DNA of 64,000 nt from Vibrio japonicus (GTDB lineage: Bacteria; Pseudomonadota; Gammaproteobacteria; Enterobacterales; Vibrionaceae): the NCBI RefSeq assembly GCF_024582835.1, contig NZ_CP102096.1, positions 310,001 through 374,000 of the forward strand. The letters run 5' to 3'. How positions within the stretch are numbered: the stretch's first letter is position 1; every line of letters begins with the position of its first letter. The position numbers were made by a program, and so were the translations under genes. This document shows, piece by piece, positions 37,171 to 45,632 of the stretch. The notes beneath the pieces were generated by a model. That model worked only from the letters and a program-made list of their open reading frames with translations, was not told where the DNA came from and did no database searches.

Positions 37171-38010
37171 ATGTACTTTGAGCATTTTGGTTTTCATCAG
37201 CCGCCTTTTAGCCTGACGCCCTCAACGGATTTGTTTTTAGGGTTAGGCCCACATTATGAAGCCATTCAGACAGTGAACAGCGCACTGGAAATGGGCGAAG
37301 GGGTTATCAAAGTGACAGGCGAAGTCGGGACGGGTAAAACCATGATCTGCAGGATGATGGTGAATCACTTCCCTGACAACATTCAGCTGGTTTATTTGCC
37401 GAACCCAGCCCTCACGGGAGATGAGCTCAGGGTGGCGGTGGCAGCGGAACTTGGCATTAAAGGGCAAGCATCCAGTGCTTTGGTTGAAGATATTCACCAG
37501 CGTCTTTTCGATTTAGCGAAAAATGGAAAGCAAGTTGTCGTGTTTGTCGATGAAGCGCAAGCTCTGTCCGATGAAGCGTTAGAAGTGCTAAGACTGTTTG
37601 GAAACATCGAAACTGAACAACAAAAACTGATACAAATCGTGTTAATTGGGCAGCCAGAACTGGATGAAAGATTGCAGCAGCATCATCTGCGTCAGCTACG
37701 TCAGAGGATCACCTTCAGTGCTCATTTAAGGCCATTGAGTCATGCAGAAACGGCCACTTACATAGAAAGCAGGCTAGAGAAAGCAGGTGGTGAACAGTTC
37801 CTACTGACAGCGGCACAAAAGAGAGCAATATGGCAGGCAAGTCAGGGAGTGCCTCGCTTGATTAATCAAATCAGTCATAAAGCGTTGCTTCTTGCGTATA
37901 GCCAAAATGCAAACAAGGTTGAAAACGTTCATCTTTTTGAAGCAATCCATGACACATACGATTGCCGTAAACCCAGATTTAAATCTCCGATATTTTGGGG
38001 ATGGAGCTAA
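37171..38010 (+). CDS. mshM: MSHA biogenesis ATPase MshM (ExeA-like)
   Basis: This 279-residue AAA+ ATPase is of the ExeA/GspA type. Walker A GEVGTGKT is at residues 50-57 and Walker B VVVFVDEAQ follows, then the sensor QLRQRITFSAHLRPLS. ExeA proteins help place the secretin across the peptidoglycan. No peptidoglycan-binding domain or membrane segment is present, so it is probably cytoplasmic. The start is the ATG of MYFEHFGF, the conserved family start, four bases after mshL stops. An 11-codon upstream extension overlaps mshL and is not conserved-looking. Confidence 0.9.
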   Translation: MYFEHFGFHQPPFSLTPSTDLFLGLGPHYEAIQTVNSALEMGEGVIKVTGEVGTGKTMICRMMVNHFPDNIQLVYLPNPALTGDELRVAVAAELGIKGQASSALVEDIHQRLFDLAKNGKQVVVFVDEAQALSDEALEVLRLFGNIETEQQKLIQIVLIGQPELDERLQQHHLRQLRQRITFSAHLRPLSHAETATYIESRLEKAGGEQFLLTAAQKRAIWQASQGVPRLINQISHKALLLAYSQNANKVENVHLFEAIHDTYDCRKPRFKSPIFWGWS

Positions 38011-38016
38011 TACACT

Positions 38017-39096
38017 ATGAGTGCGATGAATAAAGCTTTGTCAGAGTTGGCAGACAATCAAAATGAAAAACGACACTCAATTGAGCGTGTCCACGTTGCG
38101 CCTGTTAAGCAAAGACCGATTTTACCTTGGGTTGTAGGCACCTTTACGCTGAGCTTAGCGGTGGGAGGTTGGGCGATTTCGTATCAAGAACCACTCGATC
38201 CAATTGAAGCGGCCAGCAGTGACATCGTCTATCGAGGCGCATCGCAGCAAGTTCATGACGCTTTAAATCCGATATCTGTGCCATCACCGACGACAAAAAT
38301 TCTTTCTAAAACTGACGGTATGATACATGTGAAAGCGCCGTCAGTGACATCTCCACAGCCGGTATTCATTGCGGCTCGTACCGTTGAGCAACAAGCGGAA
38401 CCTGGGTTACCCACATCAGAGCTTGAATTGACTGAATCTGACGATGTGGCTTCAACTGAGCTTGTCGTTGTGGGAGAAGTCTCGATAGAACATGTTGAGC
38501 TCACCCCTGAAGAACTCTCCATTCAAGCACAAGATAAAGCCAAAAAAGCGTTAGATAACAGCGATCTTAAAAATGCTATCGAGCTTTATAGTGAAGCGCT
38601 TAGGTATACGCCGCAAGATACAAAACTGCGACAAACCTTGTCTGCGCTGTACTACGGCAAAGGTGAGGTGAGAAAGTCCTTTGAAATACTGCAGAAAGGC
38701 ATCAGCCGAGACAGCGACAACATCACGTTGCGCTTGTCACTCGCGAAACTCTTATTGAAAGAAAAACAGCAAACCACCGCTTTATCGGTTCTCACGCCAC
38801 TCCCTAGCAATGTCAGTGTTGAGTACTTATCGTTTCGTGGCGCTTTGGCTCAAAAATCGAACCAAGATGACATCGCACTGACGAGCTACGCGAAGCTGGT
38901 TGAATTAGAACCTGAAAGTGGCCGCTGGTGGTTAGGCTTGGGCATTCAGCAAGAGCGTCGATTAGAGTTTGATAATGCTAAACACGCTTACACCATGGCG
39001 TTGCAGGGGCTTGGAGTATCAGGGCAATCTCAGCAATTTATTCGCGATAGACTCAAGCTTATTGCTCAATTAGAGGAGCAGAAAGGTGAAAGTTAA
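38017..39096 (+). CDS. mshN: MSHA biogenesis TPR protein MshN
   Basis: This 359-residue protein has a short cytoplasmic N-terminus, one membrane segment (about 33-50: LPWVVGTFTLSLAVGGWAI), a Pro/Ser/Glu-rich spacer (about 60-165) and TPR repeats (about 170-350: AKKALDNSDLKNAIELYSEALRY and following). The TPR part probably lies in the periplasm. Its molecular partner is not known; it may stabilise the secretin or pseudopilus base. It starts six bases after mshM and overlaps mshE by eleven bases. Confidence 0.88.
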   Translation: MSAMNKALSELADNQNEKRHSIERVHVAPVKQRPILPWVVGTFTLSLAVGGWAISYQEPLDPIEAASSDIVYRGASQQVHDALNPISVPSPTTKILSKTDGMIHVKAPSVTSPQPVFIAARTVEQQAEPGLPTSELELTESDDVASTELVVVGEVSIEHVELTPEELSIQAQDKAKKALDNSDLKNAIELYSEALRYTPQDTKLRQTLSALYYGKGEVRKSFEILQKGISRDSDNITLRLSLAKLLLKEKQQTTALSVLTPLPSNVSVEYLSFRGALAQKSNQDDIALTSYAKLVELEPESGRWWLGLGIQQERRLEFDNAKHAYTMALQGLGVSGQSQQFIRDRLKLIAQLEEQKGES

Positions 39097-40810
39097 ATTA
39101 AGAAAGCGCCTTGGTGACTTACTGGTTGAAGAGGGTATTGTTACCCAAACTCAGATTGAACAAGCACTTGCCGCACAAAAAGTGACAGGGCAAAAATTTG
39201 GTGCCACGCTGATCGAGCTTGGGTTTTTGTCTGAACATCAAATGCTGACCTTTTTGTCTCAGCAGCTGGATATCCCATATATTGATTTAAATCGTACCAA
39301 TGTGGATTTGGATGCGGTTCAGATTCTACCTGAAGTTCATGCTAGGCGGTTGCGCGCGCTTGTGATCAGTCGGCAACAGGACTTGTTACGTGTTGCTATG
39401 AGCGATCCGGCAGACTTGTTCACTCAAGAGGCATTGCTTGCCCAGCTGCCACAATACAGCCTCGAATTCATTGTTGTCGCGGAAAAACAGTTAGTCGACA
39501 GCTTTGATCGTTATTATCGTCGCACCAAAGAAATTGCCTCATTTGCGGAGCAGCTACAAGCAGAACACCATGTGACCGATGCTTTTGATTTCAACATTGA
39601 AAGCGATGACAGCGACGAAGTCACCGTTGTTAAACTCATTAACTCTCTGTTTGAAGATGCGATTCAAGTTGGCGCTTCCGACATACACATCGAACCTGAC
39701 GCCAATGTACTTCGCCTACGTCAACGTATTGATGGTGTATTGCACGAGACCTTATTGAATGAAGTGAACATCGCGCCAGCGTTGGTGCTTCGTTTGAAAT
39801 TAATGGCGAATTTGGATATTTCAGAAAAACGTCTTCCGCAAGATGGCCGTTTTAATATCAAAGCGAAAGGTCAATCTGTCGATATCCGTATGTCGACGAT
39901 GCCGGTTCAATATGGTGAATCGGTCGTCATGCGTTTATTAAACCAAACATCAGGTGTCCGCAGGTTAGAAGAGTCGGGCATACCAGACAGCTTATTACTG
40001 CGTTTAAGACGTCAGCTAAAGCGTCCTCACGGCATGATTTTGGTAACAGGTCCGACTGGCTCAGGTAAAACCACGACCTTGTATGGAGCACTGAATGAGC
40101 TCAATGAGCCGGGTAAAAAGATCATCACCGCAGAAGATCCGGTAGAGTACCGTTTGCCACGTGTAAACCAAGTGCAAGTCAACACCAAAATTGATCTTGG
40201 CTTTTCTACCGTCCTTCGAACTTTTTTGCGTCAGGATCCTGATATTATTCTGATCGGTGAGATGCGAGATCAGGAAACGGTTGAGATAGGCTTACGGGCA
40301 TCACTGACGGGCCACCTTGTGTTGAGTACACTTCACACCAATGATGCGGTGGATAGTGCGATTCGAATGATCGACATGGGAGCGCCAGGTTATTTGGTTG
40401 CCAGTGCCGTACGTGCGGTAGTGGCTCAGAGACTGGTGCGGAAAGTCTGCCCTGATTGTAAGACAGAAGAGCAGGTTGATGATGCGCGTCAGCAGTGGCT
40501 CGCACAACGTTTCCCTAACCAAACATCCGCGACGTTCTATCGTGGGCGAGGTTGTCAAAGTTGCAACCTGACCGGGTATCGTGGCCGTATAGGTGTCTTT
40601 GAAATGTTAGAGCTAGACAACGCAATGATGGATAAACTACGAGCAAACGATGCCGTTGGCTTTGCCCAGGTTGCTCGACAATCTCCTTCTTACAAACCCC
40701 TGCTCGCCTCAGCGATGGAGTTGGCTATGGAAGGCGTAGTCAGCCTTGACGAAGTGATGAGCCTTGGTGAAGGTGACATTTCTGGCATTGAACAAGCCAT
40801 CTTCATTTAG
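39086..40810 (+). CDS. mshE: MSHA pilus extension ATPase MshE
   Basis: This 574-residue hexameric ATPase drives pilus assembly. The N-terminal MshEN domain carries two cyclic di-GMP binding blocks: RLGDLLVEEGIVTQTQIEQAL (5-25 region) and GATLIELGFLSEHQMLTFL. So it binds cyclic di-GMP directly, as shown for V. cholerae MshE. Walker A GPTGSGKT is at residues 322-329, followed by an Asp box, Walker B ILIGEMRD and a His box TLHTNDA. A four-cysteine zinc site is formed by CPDC and CQSC. The start is GTG, with AGGAG seven bases upstream. It overlaps mshN. Confidence 0.95.
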   Translation: MKVKLRKRLGDLLVEEGIVTQTQIEQALAAQKVTGQKFGATLIELGFLSEHQMLTFLSQQLDIPYIDLNRTNVDLDAVQILPEVHARRLRALVISRQQDLLRVAMSDPADLFTQEALLAQLPQYSLEFIVVAEKQLVDSFDRYYRRTKEIASFAEQLQAEHHVTDAFDFNIESDDSDEVTVVKLINSLFEDAIQVGASDIHIEPDANVLRLRQRIDGVLHETLLNEVNIAPALVLRLKLMANLDISEKRLPQDGRFNIKAKGQSVDIRMSTMPVQYGESVVMRLLNQTSGVRRLEESGIPDSLLLRLRRQLKRPHGMILVTGPTGSGKTTTLYGALNELNEPGKKIITAEDPVEYRLPRVNQVQVNTKIDLGFSTVLRTFLRQDPDIILIGEMRDQETVEIGLRASLTGHLVLSTLHTNDAVDSAIRMIDMGAPGYLVASAVRAVVAQRLVRKVCPDCKTEEQVDDARQQWLAQRFPNQTSATFYRGRGCQSCNLTGYRGRIGVFEMLELDNAMMDKLRANDAVGFAQVARQSPSYKPLLASAMELAMEGVVSLDEVMSLGEGDISGIEQAIFI

Positions 40811-40818
40811 GGTTAGCT

Positions 40819-42039
40819 ATGCCATTGTTTCAGTACCAAGGTCGAAATTTGCAAGGCGCGTCTGTTTCCGGTGAGCTGGAAGCAGCGACACATGATGCTG
40901 CCGCAGAGCAACTTATGAACAAGGGCATCATCCCAATACAGCTTCATGAAAGCAAAGGGGCAAGTGCGCTGAGTTTGAGCTTAAAGCAGTTAATAACGCC
41001 AGCCATACCGTTGGATGTTTTGGTGATATTCTGCCGTCAGCTTCATAGTTTGACGAAGGCTGGTGTTCCTTTGCTCCGCTCGTTTCATGGTTTGGCTGCG
41101 AATTGCCAAAACAAGCAATTGAAATATGCGCTGGAAGAGGTGATTCATGAACTGACCAATGGTCGCAGTTTAGCGGCGTCTATGAAAAAGCACTCTCGCG
41201 TGTTCAGCCCATTGTTCGTTTCCATGATCAATGTTGGTGAAAATACTGGTCATCTGGACTCGGCATTACTGCAACTCTCCCATTATTACGAACAAGAGCT
41301 GGAAACGCGCAAACGAATCAAAACCGCGATGCGTTACCCGACGTTTGTGATCAGCTTTATTGTGATTGCTATGTTTGTCTTAAACATCAAAGTGATCCCG
41401 CAGTTCACCAGTATGTTTCAGCGATTTGGCGTCGACTTACCTCTCCCAACGCGGATTTTATTAACAACATCTGACTTTTTTGTTAGTTACTGGCACTTAC
41501 TGCTTGCGTTGATTTTGGGTGGGTTATTTGGTTTTACCGCATGGTTAAAAACACAATCAGGTCGGGAAAAATGGGACAAGTTCCGCTTAAAGATGCCGAT
41601 CGTTGGTCCGATTATCAATCGAGCTCAAATGTCACGTTTTTCACGAACCTTTTCTCTGATGTTAAAAGCCGGCGTGCCATTGAACCGCTCGCTCTCTTTA
41701 GCCGCTGAGGCGCTGGGGAATAAGTATCTGGAGAATCGCTTGATGGAGATGAAATCGTCAATCGAAGCGGGGGGCGCAATCTCTTCTACAGCGATTAATA
41801 GTGGTATTTTCCCTCCATTGGTGATCCAAATGATCTCCGTTGGGGAAGAGACGGGGCGTATTGATGAGCTGTTAGTTGAGGTAGCAGACTTTTATGATCG
41901 TGAAGTCGATTACGATCTTAAAACGCTCACAGCTAGGATAGAACCGATACTTTTGGTACTTGTAGCTGGCATGGTATTGATCCTTGCATTGGGTATTTTC
42001 TTACCAATGTGGGGAATGCTAGATGCTATTAAAGGATAG
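40819..42039 (+). CDS. mshG: MSHA inner-membrane platform protein MshG (PilC/GspF)
   Basis: This 406-residue membrane platform protein is built of two repeated GspF domains (about 65-190 and 270-395) and three membrane segments (about 170-192, 222-240, 375-397). FCRQLHSLTKAGVPLLRSF and FSRTFSLMLKAGVPLNRSL are the paired family motifs. MSVGEETG-like segments INVGENTGHLD and ISVGEETGRID are both present. It turns the ATP-driven rotation of MshE into pilin insertion. It is the last gene of the secretory unit here; no mshF follows. Confidence 0.94.
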   Translation: MPLFQYQGRNLQGASVSGELEAATHDAAAEQLMNKGIIPIQLHESKGASALSLSLKQLITPAIPLDVLVIFCRQLHSLTKAGVPLLRSFHGLAANCQNKQLKYALEEVIHELTNGRSLAASMKKHSRVFSPLFVSMINVGENTGHLDSALLQLSHYYEQELETRKRIKTAMRYPTFVISFIVIAMFVLNIKVIPQFTSMFQRFGVDLPLPTRILLTTSDFFVSYWHLLLALILGGLFGFTAWLKTQSGREKWDKFRLKMPIVGPIINRAQMSRFSRTFSLMLKAGVPLNRSLSLAAEALGNKYLENRLMEMKSSIEAGGAISSTAINSGIFPPLVIQMISVGEETGRIDELLVEVADFYDREVDYDLKTLTARIEPILLVLVAGMVLILALGIFLPMWGMLDAIKG

Positions 42040-42186
42040 TTTGTCGGAAAGCATCGAATCGTTATCATCTTGAAACACAAATACTTTCCATCTGATTTTT
42101 TTGTGGAATAGATAATTTTTTGATACGACGACAATAGAAGTGTCAGTAAATACCCGTATAATACATCGTACTTTTTAGTGAGTTAA
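42040..42186 (+). promoter_or_regulatory. Probable promoter of the mshB-Q structural unit
   Basis: The 147-base gap between mshG and mshB is AT-rich and contains TATAAT at about 42158-42163, some 25 bases before the mshB start. The -35 match is poor. In V. cholerae the pilin genes form a second transcription unit behind mshG-F, which supports a promoter here. The gap is too short for mshF. Confidence 0.5.
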
Positions 42187-42771
42187 ATGAATATGGACAA
42201 TAAACAGTCAGGTTTTACGCTGGTCGAGCTGGTTGTGGTAATTGTCGTTGTCGGCCTGTTAGCGGTCGCAGCCCTACCTAAGTTTTTAGATGTCACTGAC
42301 GAAGCCAAAAAAGCAAGCGTGGAAGGTGTTGCTGGTGGCTTTGCAACGGGGGTTTTGTCCGCTCGTGCGCAGTGGGAAGCGGAGTCTCGACCTTCTAAAA
42401 CCATCAGTGGTGAGAAGCTCAATACCGTCAATTACGATGGCATTGAGTTTTGGTTAACTCGCGCAAAAACAAGCGATGGCAGTGATACGGGCTTTCGTGA
42501 TGGTTATCCAATTGCTTTGTATAAGGATGGGGCAAGTTTTCCTAACAGTTTAACCACACAAGCGTGTGTTGATCTGATGGACAACTTGTTGCAAAACCCA
42601 CCGAGCGTCGATACGGTGGACAACGCAACAGCCAATTCAAACATTAAATATTCCGCACAAGCTGATAGTGATAATTCAACGTGTACTTACATTCAGCAAG
42701 AAGGTGGTACTGATAAACATCAGTTTGTGTATGAAGTTAATACTGGTCGTGTGGCCGTAACGCTGCAGTAG
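42187..42771 (+). CDS. mshB: MSHA minor pilin MshB
   Basis: This 194-residue type IV prepilin has a short leader ending in Gly before FTLVELVVVIVVVG, with glutamate at +5 of the mature chain. The N-terminal helix is followed by a pilin globular domain with two Cys pairs. It is the first gene of the structural unit and precedes the major pilin mshA by 35 bases. MshB is a minor pilin that probably joins the pilus base or tip. A second ATG two codons in (MDNKQ) is an equally possible start. Confidence 0.9.
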   Translation: MNMDNKQSGFTLVELVVVIVVVGLLAVAALPKFLDVTDEAKKASVEGVAGGFATGVLSARAQWEAESRPSKTISGEKLNTVNYDGIEFWLTRAKTSDGSDTGFRDGYPIALYKDGASFPNSLTTQACVDLMDNLLQNPPSVDTVDNATANSNIKYSAQADSDNSTCTYIQQEGGTDKHQFVYEVNTGRVAVTLQ

Positions 42772-42806
42772 AGCGGCGACAATAAACATAGAGAGATAAA
42801 AAAACG

Positions 42807-43325
42807 ATGAAAAAACAAGGCGGCTTCACCCTAATCGAACTAGTGGTGGTCATTGTTATTCTGGGTATTTTGGCTGTAACAGCGGCTCCAAGATTTCTAA
42901 ATTTGCAAGACGATGCGCGTGAAGCTTCTTTAGAAGGGCTACGTGGTGCAATTGCAGGAGCAATGGGGATCTCCTACGGCCGATCAGCGGTTAAAGGTCT
43001 TGAGGCAACGGCTTATGTAGCTGGCGAAACGAAAACAGTTGTTGGCGGTATTGTTCATCACTATGGCTACCCAACAGCAGTTAGTGATAAGACCGCTAAT
43101 TTAGGTGGGATACTTCAAGCTCTCGATTTATCAGATGATTTTTCCGTATTGGCATCTGATAAGAGCAATGATGCAACCGATCAAAGCAATGAATGGATTG
43201 ATATAGGCTTTACAGGCTATACAGAGAAGTGTGTCCGTTATATAGCAGCAAAAGATGCAACGACTCCTGCAAAGGTTGAGCTTATTGAAGGGGAGGCAGG
43301 TAAGTGTGGCCTCACTGCTCCGTAA
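42807..43325 (+). CDS. mshA: Major MSHA pilin MshA
   Basis: This 172-residue major subunit of the pilus has the leader MKKQGG cut before [20 protein letters not shown], with E5 present. The globular part (about 55-172) has a single C-terminal disulfide pair, C79/C107-like spacing not resolved: visible cysteines are in EKCVRY and GKCGL. MSHA pili mediate surface landing, biofilm start and phage adsorption. The gene has its own terminator 20 bases downstream, so it can be made in excess over the minor pilins. V. cholerae MshA is of similar length. The variable globular domain is strain-specific. Confidence 0.92.
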   Translation: MKKQGGFTLIELVVVIVILGILAVTAAPRFLNLQDDAREASLEGLRGAIAGAMGISYGRSAVKGLEATAYVAGETKTVVGGIVHHYGYPTAVSDKTANLGGILQALDLSDDFSVLASDKSNDATDQSNEWIDIGFTGYTEKCVRYIAAKDATTPAKVELIEGEAGKCGLTAP

Positions 43326-43344
43326 GTAAACATTAGTGTTTCTA

Positions 43345-43366
43345 GGCCAGCTTTGCTGGCCTTTTT
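43345..43366 (+). terminator. Terminator after mshA inside the structural unit
   Basis: The stem GGCCAGC / GCTGGCC with a TTT-containing loop is followed by TTTTT. It lies between mshA and mshC in the same direction, so it would end most mshBA transcripts and leave read-through or a downstream promoter for mshC-Q. Confidence 0.88.
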
Positions 43367-43491
43367 AGCATCTCAACCTGCAGATCTTCCCACTTCATCT
43401 ATAAATCCTTCTTAAACGTTGTATTCGGCACCCATTAAGTCACTAATCTCATTTATAATCAGGCCAGTAGATTTCGCAGCTTAGGTCATTT
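43367..43491 (+). other. Spacer between mshA terminator and mshC
   Basis: This 125-base spacer carries a TATAAT at 43454-43459, 33 bases before the mshC ATG, which could be a -10 box of an internal promoter. The -35 region is weak. Nothing else is visible. Confidence 0.4.
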
Positions 43492-43974
43492 ATGGACATT
43501 AAACCTGCCCGGGGCTTTACCTTGGTTGAACTTATCGTGGTTATTTTATTGCTTGCTATTGTCTCCGTGTACGCTGCTAGTCGTATGTTCGGTCGCGACA
43601 GTGTGGCAGCGATGGTGGTTCGACAGCAGGTTATATCGGTTATTCGCCAAGTTCAGGTGAATCGAATGCAGTCCAACGTAGACCTCAGTAACGTCACTGG
43701 CGATAGCAGTTTTGTCTTAGCGGTAAACTCAGACTGTATTGGCTCCCAGCAAGCCTGCGCTCTTAAAGCTGATACTCGAAGCGACTGGGTAGATAGCGAT
43801 GGAAACGGCGTGTTTTTTTCTGTCAATACCAGCCCAATCATCAACTTTGATCTATTAGGAAATCCGCTCGACAGCTCTGCCTCGGGTGCAGTGATCACCA
43901 TTTCTTCGTCACAGGATAAATGTGAAGTAAAGATCAACGCTCAAGGTTATGTCTTTTCCGGAGACTGCTCATGA
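43492..43974 (+). CDS. mshC: MSHA minor pilin MshC
   Basis: This 160-residue prepilin has the leader MDIKPARG before FTLVELIVVILLLAIVSVYA, and E5 is present. It is short and has the GspH-like layout of minor pilins that start assembly. Two Cys pairs are visible (SDCIGSQQAC and DKCEVK...GDCS). It overlaps mshD by four bases (ATGA). It follows the terminator behind mshA, so its level is likely lower than that of the major pilin. Confidence 0.88.
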   Translation: MDIKPARGFTLVELIVVILLLAIVSVYAASRMFGRDSVAAMVVRQQVISVIRQVQVNRMQSNVDLSNVTGDSSFVLAVNSDCIGSQQACALKADTRSDWVDSDGNGVFFSVNTSPIINFDLLGNPLDSSASGAVITISSSQDKCEVKINAQGYVFSGDCS

Positions 43975-44489
43975 GGAAAGGGCGTGGCTTCACTCTTATT
44001 GAAAGCATTATTGTGATGGTGATTCTGGCTTTTGCCATGATCACCATTTCTAATTTCTTGGTGCCGCAAATTGCTCGGTCAGCCAATCCACATTATCAAG
44101 TGCGCGCTGCTGCTTTAGGGCAGAGTGTGATGTCGATTATTTTAGCCCGAGGATTTGATGAAAATAGTGATTTTAATGGTGGGGATATTCGATGTGGTGA
44201 AACGGCACTAAGCGGCGCTGCTTGCTCTTCCGAATTGAAAAATGAAGAGACAGAGATAATTTCATACAACGATGTTGATGACTACAAAGGTTGCTGGGAA
44301 CCCGAGGGAAGAAATGGTTGTAAGGATCTGAATAAGCTCCTTGGCGACAGTGTGACGACCTATAAAAACTTCCGCTTGGATGTCGACATCACGTATCAGG
44401 AGGCTCAAAAGGTTAAGCATATTGCTCTGACTATATCAGCCTCAAACCAAACGACAGTTAAACTGCATGCGTATAAGGGAAACTACTGA
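43971..44489 (+). CDS. mshD: MSHA minor pilin MshD
   Basis: This 172-residue prepilin has the leader MRKGRG before FTLIESIIVMVILAFAMITI, with E5 present. It is of the GspI/PilV type that joins a tip complex. Four to six cysteines are scattered in the globular domain (RCGETALSGAAC, GCWEPEGRNGC). The gene overlaps mshC by four bases and its last base is the first of mshO, so translation is coupled through the tail of the operon. Confidence 0.88.
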   Translation: MRKGRGFTLIESIIVMVILAFAMITISNFLVPQIARSANPHYQVRAAALGQSVMSIILARGFDENSDFNGGDIRCGETALSGAACSSELKNEETEIISYNDVDDYKGCWEPEGRNGCKDLNKLLGDSVTTYKNFRLDVDITYQEAQKVKHIALTISASNQTTVKLHAYKGNY

Positions 44490-45211
44490 TGAATCGTAAA
44501 GGATTTACCCTTATCGAAATGGTCATCACCCTGATTGTGGGGAGTATCCTTGTGTTTGGTATTGCGGGTTTTGTCGAGTTGGGTGCGAGGGGGTACAGCG
44601 ATACTATTGAACGTCAGAGACTTCAGACTCAAGCTAAGTTTGTATTGGAAAAAATCAGCCGAGAAGTGCGTCACGCTGTGCCCAACATGTTGTCGGATGA
44701 ACTTATCTCAGGCGCAAACTGTCTCTCGTTTTACCCTATTATCACGTCTGGCTTCTATGCCGTATCAGGAGCAGATTTACAGTTTGTGGTGGGGAGCAAA
44801 AGTGCTTCTGTAGACACAATCAAGGATTTGTCCCTTGTGATTAATCCGACCGTTTCTGCCGCGTCACAAAGCAACATTTTTCCACTTACCAGTGTAACAA
44901 GTGATAGGGAAACGTTTTATCTCGCAGGTATGGCTGACGAGGTGAAAGGAAATTCGGTTTCCAATCGGCATTACATCTTTGATGCACAAGGAAAGGTGAG
45001 TTACTGCATTATTAATCAACGCGTACAGAGGCTGGAAAATGGACTGGATGTGACGCCAATTTCTGACTCAGGTGTGTTAGGTCAGCTTAGTTATGACGCG
45101 GCGACAGTGCAGCACAATGGTGTTGTCAGTATTTCACTGACGTTTACCAACGAAAAGGACGATGAGTCGACAAGCTTCCAACAAAAAATTCAGGTGTTAA
45201 ATGTCCCTTAA
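44489..45211 (+). CDS. mshO: MSHA minor pilin MshO (PilW/GspJ-like)
   Basis: This 240-residue prepilin has the very short leader MNRKG before FTLIEMVITLIVGSILVFGI, with E5 present. The longer globular domain and helix (TIERQRLQTQAKFVLEKISREVRHAV) are typical of PilW/GspJ minor pilins. The start overlaps the mshD stop by one base and the end overlaps mshP by eleven bases. It is expected in the pilus tip with MshC, MshD and MshP. Confidence 0.88.
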   Translation: MNRKGFTLIEMVITLIVGSILVFGIAGFVELGARGYSDTIERQRLQTQAKFVLEKISREVRHAVPNMLSDELISGANCLSFYPIITSGFYAVSGADLQFVVGSKSASVDTIKDLSLVINPTVSAASQSNIFPLTSVTSDRETFYLAGMADEVKGNSVSNRHYIFDAQGKVSYCIINQRVQRLENGLDVTPISDSGVLGQLSYDAATVQHNGVVSISLTFTNEKDDESTSFQQKIQVLNVP

Positions 45212-45632
45212 ACGTAAACAAACTGGCAGCTTATATATTGTTGTGATTTTTGTTCTGGTCGTCATGGGGTTTCTGGCGATGAGCTTAAGTCGTATTGAAT
45301 GGTCCAATAATGATGCACACACCAAAGACATTATTGGCCTACAGGCTGCGTTGTTAGCCCACTCTGCAAATGAGTTAGCACTCATCGAGTTGTATCCATT
45401 TCGCTCCTCTCCATCCGCTGCTTTTGATGTTTCAGGCGCTTGCAGTGCTCTAAGTGGCGCAGTCAAAACGATCCCGTCAGCCGTCGATTGCCAAGGTGTG
45501 CAAATCTCTTGTGAGCCACGTGGTGGAGAACTGGCAGATGGTAAGCGGTTGTATGTGATACGTTCTGAAGCAATATGCGGTACAGGCATTAATACGATGC
45601 AGCGCAGTCAAGAAGTGTGGGTGAGGGAATGA
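45201..45632 (+). CDS. mshP: MSHA minor pilin-like MshP (PilX/GspK-like)
   Basis: This 143-residue prepilin-like protein has leader MSLKRKQTG before SLYIVVIFVLVVMGFLAMSL. The mature position +5 is Val, not Glu. GspK-type and PilX-type tip pilins often lack this glutamate because they are the first subunit and need not neutralise the N-terminus of a neighbour. Cys pairs GACSAL, VDCQGVQISCEP and EAICGTG are present. It overlaps both neighbours (mshO by eleven bases, mshQ by four). Confidence 0.85.
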   Translation: MSLKRKQTGSLYIVVIFVLVVMGFLAMSLSRIEWSNNDAHTKDIIGLQAALLAHSANELALIELYPFRSSPSAAFDVSGACSALSGAVKTIPSAVDCQGVQISCEPRGGELADGKRLYVIRSEAICGTGINTMQRSQEVWVRE

